Origin: M30B80 sp965656935
GTDB taxonomy: Bacteria > Pseudomonadota > Alphaproteobacteria > Rhodobacterales > Rhodobacteraceae
Direction of reading: 5' to 3'
Assembly: GCA_965656935.1 (NCBI GenBank)
Contig: CBFHMG010000002.1
Coordinates: forward strand, 248,001-312,000
DNA length: 64,000 bases
Shown here: in pieces, positions 63,197 to 64,000 of the stretch
Layout: every line of letters starts with the position of its first letter
How positions within the stretch are numbered: position 1 is the first letter of the stretch
Notes under the pieces: model-generated
What the model was told of the DNA's origin: nothing
Seen by the model: the letters and a program-made list of their open reading frames with translations, nothing else
The model's database searches: none
Made by a program: the position numbers and the translations under genes

Positions 63197-64000
63197 TCAG
63201 GCTGTCACGAAATCCGATTTCGAATAGCCTTGGATATAGAGCAAAGCGGTAAGATCGCCGTGGTTCACGCGATGTTGAGCCTGTGCTTGAACCGCAGGTT
63301 TGGCATGCAGCGCCACGCCCGTACCCGCCAATTGCAGCATCCCCAGATCATTTGCGCCATCACCGACAGCCAGTACATCTTCAACACCGATCCCGAGGCG
63401 ATTGGTGATGTCATGCAAGGCCTCGACCTTAGCCTCACGTCCCAGAATGGGACGGCCAACATCGCCTGTCAGAACGCCATTCTCGATCAGCAGGGTATTG
63501 GCGCGATGTTCATCAAAGCCAAGCTTTTCGGCAATCGCTGCGGTGAAGGAGGTAAACCCGCCCGACACCAGCGCGGCGTAAGCTCCATTTGCTTTCATTG
63601 TTGCCAATAGAACCGGTCCGCCGGGCATCAATTTGATCCGCTTTTCCAAAACCTCGGAGATCACGGATTCAGTAAGCCCTTTGAGCAGGCACACCCGTTC
63701 TGTCAGGGCCCCGTCAAAATCCAGCTCGCCATTCATAGCGCGGGCCGTGATCTCAGAAACGCGTTCACCGACGCCTGCTTCAGCCGCCAATTCGTCGATG
63801 CATTCCTGTTGGATCATGGTCGAATCCATATCCGCGAGGAGCATCTTTTTGCGGCGGCCTTGAGCAGGTTGCGCCACAAGATCAACGCCCTCGGATTGCA
63901 GGCTCTTCCAAATCTCGTCCAGATGGTTCGGCAGCTTCGCGACAGCAAATTCCGCGGCTTGGTCAGGGGCGAGCCAAACTGCATCGCCTCCGCCAAGCGC
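63197..64000 (-). CDS. serB: Phosphoserine phosphatase (N-terminus beyond the window)
   Basis: SerB releases serine from O-phosphoserine, the last step of serine synthesis. The HAD motif I DMDSTMIQQECIDEL is clear, with the later K and DGANDLGML motifs. The frame stays open to the window edge: upstream of an internal GTG at 63877 the translation continues with DEIWKSLQSEGVDLV and the WLAPDQAAEFA region, which matches the N-terminal part of the family. About 267 residues are seen and the true start lies outside. Confidence 0.93.
   Translation of the reverse strand, partial: ALGGGDAVWLAPDQAAEFAVAKLPNHLDEIWKSLQSEGVDLVAQPAQGRRKKMLLADMDSTMIQQECIDELAAEAGVGERVSEITARAMNGELDFDGALTERVCLLKGLTESVISEVLEKRIKLMPGGPVLLATMKANGAYAALVSGGFTSFTAAIAEKLGFDEHRANTLLIENGVLTGDVGRPILGREAKVEALHDITNRLGIGVEDVLAVGDGANDLGMLQLAGTGVALHAKPAVQAQAQHRVNHGDLTALLYIQGYSKSDFVTA

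Noticed and set aside
1..64000. CRISPR arrays, transposases, integrases, phage genes and riboswitches
   Set aside because: No regularly spaced direct repeats, transposase or integrase motifs, or recognisable riboswitch folds were seen by eye; a covariance-model scan would be needed to exclude small RNAs.

Overview
The window is chromosomal DNA from an aerobic anoxygenic phototroph of the Rhodobacterales, most likely the Roseobacter group. Three things point there: a Rhodobacter-type photosynthesis superoperon (crtEF-bchCXYZ-pufQ, with divergent crtDC); a core-gene order typical of alphaproteobacteria (secB/dnaQ/coaE/aroE/maf facing rho/mnmE/mnmG/rsmG/parA/parB); and parS sites inside the 5' ends of mnmG and rsmG. 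No insertion sequence, phage gene or CRISPR array was seen. Species cannot be named from the sequence alone.

Layout. (1) 1-10.0 kb: one end of a photosynthesis gene cluster. crtE, crtF, bchC, bchX, bchY, bchZ and pufQ run leftward towards a puf operon outside the window; crtD and crtC run rightward. Six TGT-N11/12-ACA palindromes of the PpsR/CrtJ type sit in front of bchC and between crtE and crtD. (2) 10.0-13.0 kb: hslV and hslU with a multi-spanning membrane protein gene overlapped between them. (3) 13.0-19.2 kb: smr, mltA and a Tim44-like gene; fxsA and secB; then dnaQ-coaE-aroE-maf. (4) 19.2-19.75 kb: a gene-free AT-rich gap with a perfect DnaA box, flanked by divergent operons; this is my candidate chromosomal origin. 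(5) 19.75-26.6 kb: rho, mnmE, mnmG, rsmG, parA, parB with two perfect parS sites. (6) 26.6-39.0 kb: hemW-rdgB-rph, hrcA-grpE, mutS, maeB, dnaK-dnaJ. (7) 39.2-50.1 kb: alkB, then a surface-glycan island: ABC-2 export permease, cysQ, a KdsB-like cytidylyltransferase, four glycosyltransferases, galU and a tandem-domain sulfotransferase. (8) 50.1-64.0 kb: ptsN, hpf, lptBAC, RNase D, tRNA-Leu(CAG), an NDUFA9-like protein, uppP, gltD, an unknown secreted protein, gltB and a serB cut by the window edge.

How the genes work together. The left end makes bacteriochlorophyll a (BchXYZ then BchC) and spheroidene-type carotenoids (CrtE, CrtC, CrtD, CrtF), apparently under redox/light repression by a PpsR-type regulator. 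The middle holds replication and segregation functions (origin candidate, ParABS) next to tRNA-modification and proteostasis genes. The glycan island could make and export a surface polysaccharide with a Kdo-like sugar and sulfate esters; CysQ would remove the PAP by-product of PAPS-dependent sulfotransfer. The function of that island is inference from domain content and clustering. It is the least described part of the window and the best candidate for a new system.
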